Shown: piece by piece, positions 11,788 to 24,213 of the stretch
Numbering within the stretch: position 1 is the stretch's first letter
Layout: the number at the start of each line of letters is the position of its first letter
NCBI GenBank assembly: GCA_013176395.1
Contig: JABMLP010000002.1
Coordinates: 868,001-932,000, forward strand
Reading direction: 5' to 3'
Length of the DNA stretch: 64,000 nucleotides
DNA from: Venturia oleaginea
Taxonomy: Eukaryota > Ascomycota > Dothideomycetes > Venturiales > Venturiaceae
The notes under the pieces: model-generated
The model's input: only the letters and a program-made list of their open reading frames with translations
Database searches by the model: none
What the model was told of the DNA's origin: nothing
Translations under genes and position numbers: made by a program

Positions 11788-13139
11788 GGAAGGTTAGAGA
11801 GGAATCAATTGCTTCAGATTCCGATAGACGAAAAAACACCTCTGAGAGAACTGGTCCTGCTTGGACACACGACGAGCTCATTTGGTGGTCGTGGTACGGC
11901 CGCTGTAAGCTTACACGCTTTCAAGACAACTGCAGTGCTCTTTGTATTATCAACGGCATCGTGCAGCAACAACATAGATACGCGTCGTCTCTATATTGAC
12001 GAGGCAGCTGCTTCTGGTCGAAAGAGTACTGAAGCTCTCGAGTAAAACCGGATCATCACACTAATGCTCACATGGCCCAGGGTAAAGCGAAGCTTATTCT
12101 TGTAGCTCCATCCATGTACTGTAGAAGTTCGTAAACGGAAGCCTACAAGCAAGAATGAAAGAGACCAATTCACTTCTAAAACTCCAATCAGTGTTCTCGT
12201 ATATTGAAAAACATTAGATTATCGCTTTACTCCGACAAGCAACTACTACATGTTGGGTAGTCTGTCACAAAATGAAACCAACCACAACGCTTGTCCTATA
12301 TCCTAAGACAAAATATGCCCACTACCCAAAAACACACACAATCCGCCGAACACAGAGTGAGAATGATGATGTGATGCAAAAAGAGCCGAGATCGGGGGGG
12401 TATACCAACGAACTAATTACAATTGCGATGATGATGCATGGGAAACATTGAAACAAAACCAGAGACAAAGGAGATTACAAGCAAGCTCGGTCAGAGCAAA
12501 AGTTAGATAAAAGAACAGAAAACATGGGTGATCGGATATCGGGCGTATAGCTGGGCGTGCTGTTCATCTTCTCCAAATCTCCCATCCTTCCCCTCTCTCC
12601 AGATTAAGCACTCGTCAGCTGCTTGTTTTGAACCCAATACCCGACTGTCCCTCTGTATCCTCATCAGCCAGCCAGCCATAACAAGGGCTTACCGGAGTCA
12701 CCATCCGTATCCAAAACAACAGTAGCCCGATACAAGTAGATAACTTAGAGTAATGGAAATTTGAGTAGCAGATGTATGAAATTGAGAAATTACTAGGGGT
12801 AAGCGAATAGCCTCAAGAAATTTAAGGCAATCTACCTGTCCTTCTTTTCCCCAAGGACTTACCCACCATTACCAATATATACTGAGAAAAGAAAGTACTG
12901 TCTTGTGGAATTAATCTCCGATGTAAACCATCCAAAAGAGGATTGCGGTGAAACACGACCGTATGGCGTAAAGTACAGGGTATGGTTGATATGTGACGAT
13001 GACGAGGTGATGTGGCGCCATCGACGAGTAAACAATGGGAACACAACAATGGTGAGCGCCAAACTCTTAACACCCATCTTGCGGAAGAGAGCTCATCCGT
13101 TCAGCCGAAAGTTGAAATGTATGGGATTACAAACGATGC
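11788..13139. other. Convergent 3' flanks of SF3a66 and RSC7
   Basis: About 1.35 kb between two convergent stop codons. No convincing coding frame, RNA gene or repeat was found. It presumably contains both 3' UTRs and poly(A) sites. Confidence 0.4.
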
Positions 13140-15219
13140 TCAAAATCCTTGTTGCCAGCCGGATTGCTGACCATGATGTTGTTGCTGTTGTTGAGGCGGA
13201 GGAGCCCAGCCTTGCATACCAGGTTGTCCAGCTGCAGTAGTCTGCTGCATGTAGTGGTGTTGCCTTGGGCTAGCTTGTTGATACATCTGTTGGCGTTGTT
13301 GAACGTTTGGATAACCAGGAGGGTTCATCCCAGACATTCCGGCATACCCAATTGGCGTTCCTTGCATGGATCCTGTACTGGACGAATGATGTAGCTGTGG
13401 TGGGGCGTGCATTGGTGAAGGTTGCATGTGCGGACTCTGCGAAGGTATGTGCTGTCCGTATTGCATGCTGGGATGTTGCGGCTGCCCCATAGGAGATGTT
13501 TGAGCTTGCTGCCACATCTGGTTTTGCTGCTGATATGCATATGCGTTTTGTTGTGGATGTGCTACCATTCCAGGCGAACGCTGATGTAGTTGAGAGCCAG
13601 GAATCTGAGAGTTCATGGGCCGAACTGGCGATTGAGCGATCAAGCTTTGTGGGCCTGGCTGATGCTGATATTGATGACCTACCATTTGCTGAATACCCTG
13701 CTGTGGATGCGGCATCGCAGTCTGTTGTCCAGGAAGTGAAGCACCGGCTGTAGGTACTTGCGGTGACTGTACAGCGTGGGACGAGGCAGGTACACTCTCC
13801 CCGGGCACTTGGGCTGAGCCTGCAGGCACGGCGGGCTCGTGAGGCTTCTGCCATACATCATTCAAGTATCTAGCACGACTGTTTCGTTGTTGTACCAGAG
13901 AGCGATTGTACTCTGCAGTCTGCTGGGCGTGAGTCAGAATTTCCGTGGGCGCACTTGGAGCAATTCTGTCCTGGTATGCCTGGCCGCTGACTTCCTGACG
14001 CGGTCGCTGGACGCCGCTATAGTCAGGCCTCATCTCTTCGAATGGAGATTGCGATGCCAATGCTGATGATGGATTGTGGCCTTCGGTTGCGCTGCTATAG
14101 ATGATTTGACCTTGCGGCAAAGTGAGCGAAGCAACATGGGCGGTTTCTGCTGCAGCCGCTGCTTCTCGTGCCTTCTGCGCACCAGGCCGCTTCTCTCCAG
14201 CGGCGTCTTCCTCGGTAAATCCTTGCTTCCTCGCCTTTGCTTCCCAATAGTCGTCACGGACTCTCCTGCCACCTTGTATAACTCGGCTGCCAAATTGCCG
14301 AAACATGGACTTCGCAGTGACAATTGCGATTTGCCTGGATCTGTACGAGTAAGGGAGGATTTCCTGTTGGATGAGATCGTCTTTTTCTGTTTGATTCGCG
14401 ATAATCTTGTAGAGAGAGCGATTCTTGTTGAAAAGAAGATAAGAGTCTCGATAGCTCAGCACACGCGCACATTCCGTGGCAAGCATGAAAAGTTTGTCGC
14501 CTCTATTTGGCACGAAAAAGGTTCGGCACTTGTACTCTCTGCCGTCTTGCAGTCGCCCATTCGCTGCTATCTTCTTCTCTCCGTTCTCATCAAATTCGCG
14601 CGGTATGTATTCATCCCCTTCTGGATTGAGCTGGTCGGTCGTGTGATCTCTCACTGTCGGGAGAGCCTTCACTACAGCGGTCTTTGTCGGCGTTTTCAAG
14701 GGAGATCCTTGCGAGGGAGATTGCCGTGGCAAAGATTGGGTTGGTAGTTGTGGTGTCTGTACGGGTTGATGTGCCGAAGATGAGATTGAGTGAGTCGTAG
14801 AGACTGGGCTTTCTAGGGCTTTCGACTTGGGCGGTCGGCCTCTTTTCCGTGGTTTTATAAGATCGTCTGAGTGTCACCAGATTAGCCAAAGCAATTCGTG
14901 TACGATCTGCTTCCCAGTCATGGTAGCATTCGAGTACGGGCTGGCCACATACCGTCGTCAGTCCGATCGTAGCCCAATGATTCGCCCTGTAAATCAGGCG
15001 ATCTACTCCGCTTCACACCGCGCGGACTTGATTGTGTTAGGTTCGAGGTGGAGAGATTTGGCGGCTGAACTGTACGATCGAGGCAATTGTCAGCGCACGA
15101 AGCAATGTATGGGTGTTCCCAGGGAAGCGCGTTGTGCAAGCGCAAAGCTGCGACTGGAGGGACTACATACCGGTAGCAGTATTCAAGCCCAAGGCGGCGG
15201 GGTTGATAGTATTTTCCAT
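13140..15219 (-). CDS. rsc7: RSC/SWI-SNF chromatin-remodelling subunit Rsc7/Swp82
   Basis: Three exons (15219-15171, 15069-14953, 14866-13140) give 630 residues. Introns are 101 and 86 bp, both with GTATGT donors and phase 1. Exon 1 encodes only 16 residues (MENTINPAALGLNTAT). An AT-hook, KRGRPPK (residues 63-69), follows. The conserved CRC-subunit/Npl6 domain spans about residues 138-266: YIPREFDENGEKK, then CRTFFVPNRGDKLFMLATEC and LPYSYRSRQ. Beyond residue 300 the protein is Gln/Pro/Met-rich and probably disordered. In yeasts this subunit belongs to RSC or SWI/SNF, the ATP-dependent nucleosome remodellers in the nucleus. Assigning it to one complex rather than the other is not possible from sequence. 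The two N-terminal exons are inferred from splice sites and frame continuity. Confidence 0.93.
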
Positions 15220-17213
15220 GCTAGAACTTCCATTGAGCGATTGAGAGCCTGAATGGTGCGACGTTGATGAGTACATGGCACCACAAGGACCAGGACGAGG
15301 ATGATGTTCGTGGAGTCGGCGAAGACGCGTTTTTTTTTAACGCGCACTCGATATTGGATGACAATGGTCTTCGATTCCCGATGTCATTGGCTGGCTTCTG
15401 ATGGTGTTTTGCTGCAATGGGCCCTTCTGCAATTAGCCGGGTCGGGCTTGGATGCAAGCAGTGCACAACACCTCTGACGGTAACACCAAGTCGAGGTTTG
15501 ATAGTGTAGCGAGGTAATTGTAGCAGAGGCTACGGAAGGCTGAGATGCGCAATGAGCGAACTATCTGAACGAGCCTGAATTTGGCCTGGTAAGTAGGCTG
15601 CAGCTGGGGAAATGCAATGGAGTGGCAACCGTGCGGGTGCTCGAGTTTGGCGAGTCGTTGTATGGGGATGCTGATAGTATCGACAGAACTAGAATATGCA
15701 ACCCCAGCAGCAAAGAGCGAGCCAGCCGAACAGAGATGTGATGGGCAGGGAGGGATGTTGAAGTGCTGTGTAGAGGCGGAATGCCCGATAATTGGTAAAA
15801 TCGGGCAACGAGATATTCTGCCTAGGTATGCTTCCGTAAGCTAATTCCTACGAACCGGGGTCAATGCGTGCTCTTCACTCTGGCTCACTTCGGTCAACTA
15901 TGGGAGTAATAGGAACGAGTATTTGGACTGCACCATTGTCCGCGCCCTTGTACAACTCTAAAGCAGGTGATGAATGTTTCAAACGAGATCAGGGCTGGTG
16001 ATTGTCAGCCTGATTACTGCGACTCCCACCGTCAAGAGGTCATCATCGTTCAACAACATCGGTTCCATTATCAGCCACTATTTGTTCCTTCTCCCCATCC
16101 ATTGAACCCCTTGTGAGAATTCGCATGATTCTTCTCTCTGCCCTGTCCAGCGGCCTATCTTTAGTCGTGCCCCTCGAATGTCTTGGTCAAGGAACAGGCA
16201 AACACCTTCATCCTCCCGTACAGACACCTGACGGCAGAGCCGATCAGAAAGTTCCTGTTTCTGTTCACAGTGCAGTAAAGGGCTAAGCTGGGGTAAGGTT
16301 AGTGGAATGAAGACGTTGACATCTCCCGTCCCGAAGTAAGCCGGGCTCATGGGCAGTTCTACTAGGTAGATGGAAAAAGAAAGAGGAATGTCATTATTCG
16401 AAACTCGGCTGAAGCGCCCCAAGTGGCTGCGATATCGATAGCCTGTTGGCACTAGATGGCTCATGCGTACGTAGTAATTCAGATGACCTCTGCGACACTG
16501 CAAAGAGCGCCACCGGCCTCTGCCTTTGGAGTCGTGCATCCCAGTCAAGCCTCGTCTTCCTCGGTCCAATACGATACACAGCCTAGCCCTTGCCACCAGC
16601 CATCAGCCGTGCCAAGTCAGGTCACGGGCCATGAGATAAGTAGATAGAGGCCTCCCTCCCATGGATATACCCCAGCTGTCAGTGTCAACAAGCCAAGCTG
16701 AAAGGAGCTGCTGCTGCTTTCGGATTGGTCGATGCCAGCCTCAAAAGACCTCCCCGTTTTTAATCGGGGAGTCGCTCGCTTAGCTGATGTTCATGACCGT
16801 GTGGAACGACCGCTTTGGATGAGTTTGAGTCATCTGATGTTTTGCAACAGCGCGCCTTTTCGTCATCGCGGGGAAGGCTGTGAGCATCAACTTTGGCCTG
16901 TGCTTGGACACTCAATTGGATATTGAGAGTACTAAGAAGTCCTCACTATAGATAGTGCTCATTGAATCATAAATACTTGATAGGACCAATAATTTTACAC
17001 GCACGAAAGGCGCTCAACAGCATCATTTGATATCCATGTAAATTTTGTCGCTAAAAATCTAATCAACGACTGTACCCATGTTACCTTCCTTTGGAACCAG
17101 CCGATGATGTTCAGGATGAAGCTGAATGCAAGGGCGCTGTCCAGTCAGCCGGTAGTATCACCTCCAACACCGTATCCATCCTCCTTTCCAATGGCCACAT
17201 TTCCTTAACCAAT
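15220..17213. other. Intergenic, promoter of RSC7
   Basis: About 2 kb. The part next to 15220 is the upstream region of rsc7 and includes an eight- to nine-base T run near 15331. The longest minus-strand frame (16596-16078, 172 codons) has an Arg/Leu/Ser-rich composition without recognisable domains, and I do not call it. Nothing else stands out. Confidence 0.35.
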
Positions 17214-17731
17214 CTAACAGCTGTAGTTCTGCCAACACGTTAGCACCTAAGCTCTCACTCTTCACGATTTATAACATACGCAGCAGGCTGGCTGGCCCTT
17301 AGCAAGCTGAGTAGGAGTGCACTGTGCCTGGCAATAGCGCACATTTTCACGTCTGCTAGGGTCACCACAAAACCCAACCTATATCCTATTAGCCTGAAAG
17401 TTTCTATAATAAGCAATATAACCAGGCACAGGCCCTATGACTATCGATGGACAATAACAGAGACTGAGCGCAATTGGTGTAACGTACGGGTGTCTTGTTG
17501 CCAGTTGAAGTACAAGGAACGCAGGCAGTGTATTGAACGCTTCCAGGGTTTTTTTTGCCTTGAGCAGCAACTTGCTGTGTGGCGGCAAGGAAGGCTGTGA
17601 AGAGGGGAAGTAGTGATTACATATTTAGAGATGATAATAGGAGTTAAAAAACTGACAACTTGGGAGTTCAGATTGAGTCGTATGCAAGAGATGTCTGGAT
17701 TCTGTGGGGTACATATAAGGGAGAGTCTCAT
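17214..17731 (-). CDS. Small cysteine-rich secreted protein, four exons
   Basis: I assembled four short exons: 17731-17713, 17594-17488, 17378-17280 and 17228-17214. They encode 79 residues. Introns are 118, 109 and 51 bp. The last two have canonical donors (GTACGT, GTATGT); the first uses a weaker GTACCC. The N-terminus is a short signal-peptide-like stretch ending VAAQ. The mature part has eight cysteines, including CVPC, YCQAQC and a CC pair near the end, an even number suited to four disulfides. The gene ends NYSC just before the stop. Small size, secretion signal and cysteine density are typical of fungal effector-like or antimicrobial proteins, but no function can be assigned. Exons 2 and 3 are convincing; exon 1 is the least certain. 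It sits alone in a gene-poor tract. Confidence 0.6.
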
Positions 17732-18465
17732 GATACACCACCTCCGCTCAATTTATCCAGTAATGAGGATTGTAGCAGGCCGGCTGAATCTACGTTCTTC
17801 AATTAGCCGAGATACTATACTTAGTATCCGACATTCCCATAGTAGGGGAGAGAACCTTGAGCTACGGGGTGATCAAACACTTCGTTCAATGTCGTTTGAC
17901 GTTGTTTGACGTCGTCCAACCTCGATCCGTCGATCGAGCCCATAAACTTCCTATTCCGTGGAACGTGGTATAAAAATCTTTTAAAAATCTTACGAGAATC
18001 CTGTAGGTTTTAATCTAATACTATCTTGGCTCTTAGAAAACCACCCGATCACATGTTGCAAATATCCTCGTTATCCTCGAAAGCACAATACCGTTCCCAA
18101 GAAACCAATGGCCTCTGTAGCTTTGTTCCGAGCTGTGGTATTGTCGTTTGAACATCAATATGGACATTATCAAGTTTTTGGCTGAGAGCTCTACCCACAC
18201 TAGAACCTAGAATAGCTGAAACCCGAGTCCTTGGCCGTTAATGTGTAACCTTGGCGTAGATCAGAATTGCGGCAGTCGTTCAGTTAGACAGTCAGCTAAA
18301 AAAGATCTTGAACAATGTCGACATACTACTCATGGTATCCGGGGTAGTAGATATTGAAAATAACATTCCACATCCCTACCCACAGCATTCTCTTCCCTGC
18401 AACTCAATCGTTTCTCGGTCAAATTTTCAGATCTTAACGATACTTCATAGAGCTTCCTCTCTTTT
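17732..18465. other. Intergenic, AT-rich
   Basis: Upstream of the small cysteine-rich gene. A short tandem motif of the type GTCGTTTGAC/GTTGTTTGAC occurs around 17890-17920. Otherwise nothing recognisable. Confidence 0.3.
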
Positions 18466-19012
18466 TCATAGCGCGAGTTCCCGCCTTATGTCGGGTCTCT
18501 CAACAATTCTGTCGCGTTCAGGTACCAGGTCTTTGACGTTAACATGTTCTTCTCCATATCGTCTAATTACCAGAGGTTGATCATTGATCACAGGAGTACA
18601 AGCAAGTACAACTGAACCGAAACCTCTGGTTGGTTACGAGGGTATGAGCAAAGCCAGTGGACAAGTAAGGCGTAGACAAGGGGCCTTCTGATCGCTGCAG
18701 GATTTACCGGATGGCGATACGGTAGGATTTTTACAAAATAGTGTCAACGCGGATATACATACCTCCGCGTCTTCACCTTGTTCTTTCCCACATTCCGCTG
18801 CCGTCGTGATGCTTCAATGAGTAAAAGTGCAAGCTCTCAACCGCGAAAAATCTTCTCCAGTCAAAAGCTCAAACATCCGCAAAGCCTTCTCCTGTAATCA
18901 TTCTATTAAAGAACAATACCTGTGAGAGGCGTGGTCGATATGTTTTTCAATTGACTATCCTGATTGACGAGTATTCCAAACTTGGAGAAAAGAAAGAAAG
19001 ACTAGAATGCAT
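18466..19012 (-). pseudogene. Possible decayed gene, coding-like fragments
   Basis: On the minus strand, a 52-codon frame at 18624-18466 looks protein-like (GFGSVVLACTPVINDQPLVI at its start, ERPDIRREL near its end). Upstream are shorter coding-like pieces: KALRMFELLTGEDF around 18888-18815, and a GTATGT...CTGCAG pair at about 18763-18695. In-frame stops and frame changes prevent a clean gene model, and I do not recognise the family. It may be a broken gene or a real multi-exon gene whose splice sites I misjudge. Confidence 0.25.
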
Positions 19013-20085
19013 GGTTTTATAATCAGTGGTGGTGGGGCTGTGGAATCTTCCAGAAGTTTCCAAAGGTTGAGGGCATAGCCGAGAACCACAATCTAGGCCA
19101 TAGCCTGTGACAATACTTCAACGTTAATCAAGAACAGGATTTTCTCAGTATAATTACCCGTTGGGCTCACGTCTCACTCTCGCCTCCCCCCCACGGCCCA
19201 CGGGTAAAAAGGATCCTCCACATCCAACCTAGTAAAAAGAAATGGTTGCGCTGCTCATGGATTGATCAACGAGCTAAAAAGGATATTTATTTGCGCTACC
19301 CAGGACTCGCTAATTCGAATTAGCATTCTACCCCTCATTACGGCAAGTTTCAATTACTAACAACCTGGATCTCCAGCTATCAATCACATCTCCCATAGAG
19401 GGATATGGAAGGCTGGAATGATCTAGTTCATATTAGACGTCTTTAACACACAGGGCATTCAAATATGGTAACCTACAGCCCCTACACTAATAGCGCCATT
19501 TGAACTGTTTAGTGCTAAATAAAACCACAATTTTATACATGATTTAGAACAGGGCTATTGAATTAGGTTGTGCGCAGGTGTGGATACGTGCACGGCCACC
19601 ACTGGGGACTGACTAATTGAAATGGCAAGGGTGAAACACGAGGCTATAGCTACTTTAATGTTCTCCCATGAGGCTAAATAGGGTACCAGTTCAAGGTTGT
19701 TTGCTAATCAAGTGTGTTCTAACAAGATCTTGGGATGGTACTGTCGTTCGTGATTCGGTCTGAGCGTTGCTTCAGCTCCAAACGCGTACCCATAACGATA
19801 AGTTCAATGGTGGAAGTCACAGGTGTCAATTTTCAGATAAAGAACTCAGTGAGCGCAAAATTCGATTCAAATGTCGAGTCGAACAATCAGTAAAGGATCA
19901 GGAATTGCATCGGTTATATAATCTTTTTCCAAACCCACACCCATCCCTCAGCCCTCCCTGGTATACATCAACGCTGTTGTTTCCACAAAAAGAAAGTGAA
20001 GCAAGGAAGGAAGAAAAAATGCGCTCTCGTAATCAAACTCCTCGCTAATGCATCCAACCCGCTTTCCCAGATTCCCATATACCAA
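19013..20085. other. Intergenic, downstream of sskB
   Basis: About 1.07 kb, fairly AT-rich, containing the presumed 3' UTR of sskB. No gene, repeat or RNA was recognised. Confidence 0.35.
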
Positions 20086-23000
20086 TTATTGCGAAGAGGT
20101 AGAGTTTTGCCGACTGTTGGCCCAGCTACCATTACTGCCACTCTCACTAGATGGCGTCTGAGGCGGGGGCTCGATATCAAGTTGACTCCGAATGATCCCA
20201 ATCCAATCATGCTGCAACAACTCTGCAGCACTCGCCCTCTTCACCGGATCTTTCTCAAAACACCTCTTCAAGAAGTCAATACCTTGATCGCTGAGTTGAT
20301 CGCGTGTAGGCAATTGTGGAGGATTGCCCTGAGCAATGTTATACATGATTGCCCATTCATTATCAAGCGATGCCCAGGGACGACGACCTGTCGCCATTTC
20401 GAGAATCACACAACCAAGAGACCAGATGTCAACGGCGCCGAGGCGGCCAGAGGCGTGTCCACGAATGACTTCGGGCGACATATACATTGGTGTGCCTTGC
20501 ATGCTGTTTTGACGGCCTTGGCGGGTGGCGCTCTGCTCTGCTGCAAGCGTCTTTCCTTGACGAGCGATAACCTTGGCGGCTCCGAAGTCGACGAATTTGA
20601 TGAGACCATCGTGGTCCAGCAGAATGTTTTCAGGCTTGATATCGCGATGCACGACATTACGTTCGTGAAGATACGCGAGACCCTCCAACATTTGCAGGGC
20701 GTAAACCATGATCACAGTTTCATCTTCGACTCGGCCATGCTCGAGAAGACCCGCCAGAGAGCCACCATCACAAAACTCCATGAAGATGTAGACCTTGTCT
20801 CTATGTGGTTCAATGCCGTAGTATTGGACAATGTTGGGGTGGTCGAGAACTTGAAGAACGCCCATTTCGTCTCGAATTTGAGCGACAATGGTCGGGATAA
20901 GCTGGGGATCTTGGAGACGAATTTCCTTGACAGCCATCATCTGACCAGAGTCGAGGTTGATAGCGGCGTATACGGAACCAAAAGTGCCTCCCCCAACAAA
21001 TTGACCTTGTTGCCATCTCAAGGTGACATTAGTCGCTGATGAGGATAGATAGGTGAGGGCACGGTCTGCCTCGTTGGTATCCTCCAAGACACGTCCAAGG
21101 GCCTGTCGCTCAGACTCGCGCTGAATCCTGACTCGGTCGAGCTCGGCTAATTGCTCTACCCATTGACATTGAACGGCGTAGGACGACTCCTCGTCATCCC
21201 TCAATCGGCTAACGTCTAATCGATTCTTGCCAAGCATGGCATCCATGCGTTGCTTCTCTGCTTGTGCGGCCATGGTTGATCGAGCTCCCATGATATCAAA
21301 ATGTGAAATCAACAAAGACATACATCCAGCCACTTTCGCACGAAGCTTGGAATATTCTTCTTCGCTGATAGACAAAATATTTTGTCCTCGAGTCATCATC
21401 ATAGCAAACTCAAGCGCCACAACAGCCCAACGGAAGGTTTTCCTGTCTGATGGTACACAATCGTCGCAGATGAAACTTACCCAGTCAAGAGCAAGCTTCA
21501 TGAGCTTGGTGTTGTTTAAGGCTCTGCGATTCGCATCCATGTACATCAAAGAACGCTGGCCGAACTCGGTTGCAAATGCGAAACAGGTCTGAATAAGTTC
21601 TTGACAATTGAGCCCAGCCGTTTGTGTTCGGATGATCTCTACACTCTCCATGATGGTGTTCGATAACTTGAATGCGGTGCGTTTGATCTTCTTCAGCTCA
21701 GCATTCACACGAGGCAAATTGGCTCTTTGGTCGTTGAGCACCGTGAGTTCGGTTTGAGTTGCCTGACCAAATGCGATCTTCGCATCAGCCAGACGCTGCT
21801 GCGAACCATCTGCAACCAGGCGCATGCGGTTGACTTGAACTTCGAATTGAGGTTGGCGAATGTTGAATTCAATCTTTGGACCGGCCCACAGCAAAGGATG
21901 CTCGGGGCGCAATATCAACAGGTACGGATTGCTCGAATCCTCGGGACTATCTTCCGCATGGTAGCACGATCCCAGTAATGACTGAACGTCCTTGGGTCTG
22001 TCTTTGAGCACAGGGCAGGCAAGAATGTAAACGCCGTCAACGCTGTGTTGTGTCGTCTCGATGAGGAAATGACCAGAGTAGATCAGAGTGTCATAAAACT
22101 CCATGAGCTGTTCGTGCTCTAAGTTGATACTGTACTCGGCACAATTCTCAAAACGCTGAGTGAGGATTCGCGAGAAGCGGAATAGCTTTCGCTGCCTGAT
22201 ACGAACAGAATCCAGGATGGCCTTGTAACGCTTGTCCATTTCAGCTCCAGCAACTTCGTCGGGTCTTCTAGCAAGCTCTTTCTCGAACTGAGAGCTTAAG
22301 CGAAGGAGAGACTTTGAGGTCAGGGAACTATCGTCGTTAGTATACACAAGTTGAATAATGATAGAGACTGAGACTCACCAGAATTGCTCGGCAACCTCGA
22401 TATCTCCACCTTCAAGATGTCTGCCTAGCTTGTTGGAGAACTCCCATTCCATTTCCAAAATTTCCGCTTCTTTGAAAGCGTTCTTGTTTGCCATCAATTT
22501 CCAGTTTAGCAGTTTGAAATAAAATTTCAAAGCTTCTAAAACCATGTCGTCGAAATTCTCTTCCAGGCACTCGGGAGGGTCCCAACCCTTCTCAGCTTGT
22601 GAGATGAGATTGTACGACTCACGAATACGCACGGCCAGATTGAGAAGAATCTGGAACTGGACGATCATTTGCTCGGTCATCATGAGGCCCTGTTCGGCAG
22701 GATTCTTTGTCTTCTTTGCGTATGATAGTCGTACTCGGATGATCTCTTGTACTAGACGGGAGGGAAAGTTGATCAATGTCTGCAACTCCTCAATGTAGGG
22801 GGGCAGATGTCGCTCTGCAAATGCTTCAGCATTGGCAATCAAGGTCATCTTAGCCTTGTTGATGAACTTATTCAAGCTCACTAGAAGACTGTCTTTCCCT
22901 TGGAGAGATTTGAGACCGTCTTCTTTCAAAATCCTCTCGATGAAAGAAGAGTCATCAGACAGACGATCCGAGTCGTCTTGTACCCGTGGCTTGGAGAAGT

Positions 23001-24213
23001 CGAGTTCGTCATTGCCTACCCAATTGCGCAGAATCTGAAGCTCGGTGTTGATGAGCTGGGTCGTATTGTACCAGGCAATGACAGCATCGCATGCTTCCGT
23101 ATAGCCAGCAGAAGCAGCTCGAGGATGAGCAGCTTCCATGGCCTGTCTTGTCATGTACAGCGCCTCGCACTTCTCAATCTTCTTGACTACATCCTCGACT
23201 TGTTGCGCAGCATTTTGTCCAACTTCCGCCTCTCCCTTGATCTCAAACGTGATGATGCTTTCGATAGTGGACTTTGCCTTGGCTCGACCCTCTTCTACCA
23301 TCCTCCTTTGCGCCTGCAACAGGCGTCCACAACATCTGGCTCGAATGCCCAGCCACACCTCAGCCTTCAACGCGTCATCAGCATGTTGATCGCTCCCGCC
23401 AATCAGCCTTTTCTTCTCTTGTTTCACGACGTCTCCAGTCAGAACACTTGCCAGCATAGAATGCCATTCAAGCCTTTCCCTATTTTCGGGCACCTTGAGT
23501 TCCTCCACGGAGGGCTGCATGTCCTCATTTCCATAGTAAAGGGTTATCTCTTGGTCGTAAGGGTCGTCAATGTAATCGGCCGTCGAGGGCGACTCTCCAT
23601 CAGAGCCAGAATCGGTGCTGAAATCGAGGCTGGGCGTCCGCAAATCCGTATCGAAGACATCGTCTGGATCGGGCGCATCCTGTCGTATGCGTTGAACATA
23701 AGCCTTCTCTTGTGCACGATATTCGGCATTGGGGTTCCGTTTTCGATTTGCTGAATTGTTACGGTGCCGACTCGAGGTGCTATTTAAAGAATGTTGACCA
23801 GGGCGCCTGGCAGAAGAGGGAGCATACGCGTTGGAAGGTGTCCGGACAGCGTTTGGCCTTGCAGGGCGGGAGGAAGTGGTCGCGCCATTGTTGTTCGAAG
23901 CTGTCGACGTCTCCAACATACTGTTCCCTCCCGTGCTCCCACCTCTTCCCCGGATTTGTCCTGGCGCACCCCAAGCATATAAGACGCTGCTGGTCATGGG
24001 CGGCACATCATCTAGAGGAGTGGTAACCACGGCTGGGGTGAAGTGGAACTGTCCTTCAGTGTCGTCGTCGTCGCTGTTCTGCTGTTTCTGGCCTGGTTCG
24101 GAGCCTGAGGACGAGGATGATTCCTGGCTTCTGTTCCCTGGACGAGCAGGCGTGGGCACAGAGGCTTCGGTTTCGGTGAAGCGGACGCCTCGAGGGGCTG
24201 CAGGCTCAGCCAT
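20086..24213 (-). CDS. sskB: MAP kinase kinase kinase of the HOG stress pathway (SskB/Ssk2/Wis4)
   Basis: Two exons, 24213-22379 and 22327-20086, are joined by a 51-bp phase-2 intron (GTGAGT...TATACTAACGACGATAG). The product has 1,358 residues. The N-terminal third is low-complexity; the middle is the long helical Ssk2/Ssk22-type regulatory region. The C-terminal kinase domain spans about residues 1048-1321: Gly loop GGGTFG, catalytic Lys in MAVKEI (about 1079), HRDIKPEN (about 1171-1178), DFGAAK (about 1193) and MSPEVI. All catalytic residues are present, so it should be active. In fungi this kinase relays the Sln1-Ypd1-Ssk1 phosphorelay to the MAPKK Pbs2 and the Hog1/SakA MAPK in response to osmotic and oxidative stress. 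The short C-terminal Ser/Asn-rich tail is normal. The two open frames look like separate genes until the intron is recognised. Confidence 0.95.

Noticed and set aside
14076..14747. 223-codon plus-strand frame
   Set aside because: Antisense to the conserved CRC domain of RSC7; no homology-like features.
16078..16596. 172-codon minus-strand frame
   Set aside because: No domain, signal or neighbouring exon; composition typical of a chance frame. Could be revived only by expression data.
19996..21039. 347-codon plus-strand frame
   Set aside because: It lies wholly antisense to the kinase domain of sskB, lacks any domain, and is explained by the codon bias of the real gene.
22900..23754. 284-codon plus-strand frame
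   Set aside because: Antisense shadow of the first exon of sskB; no domain or signal.
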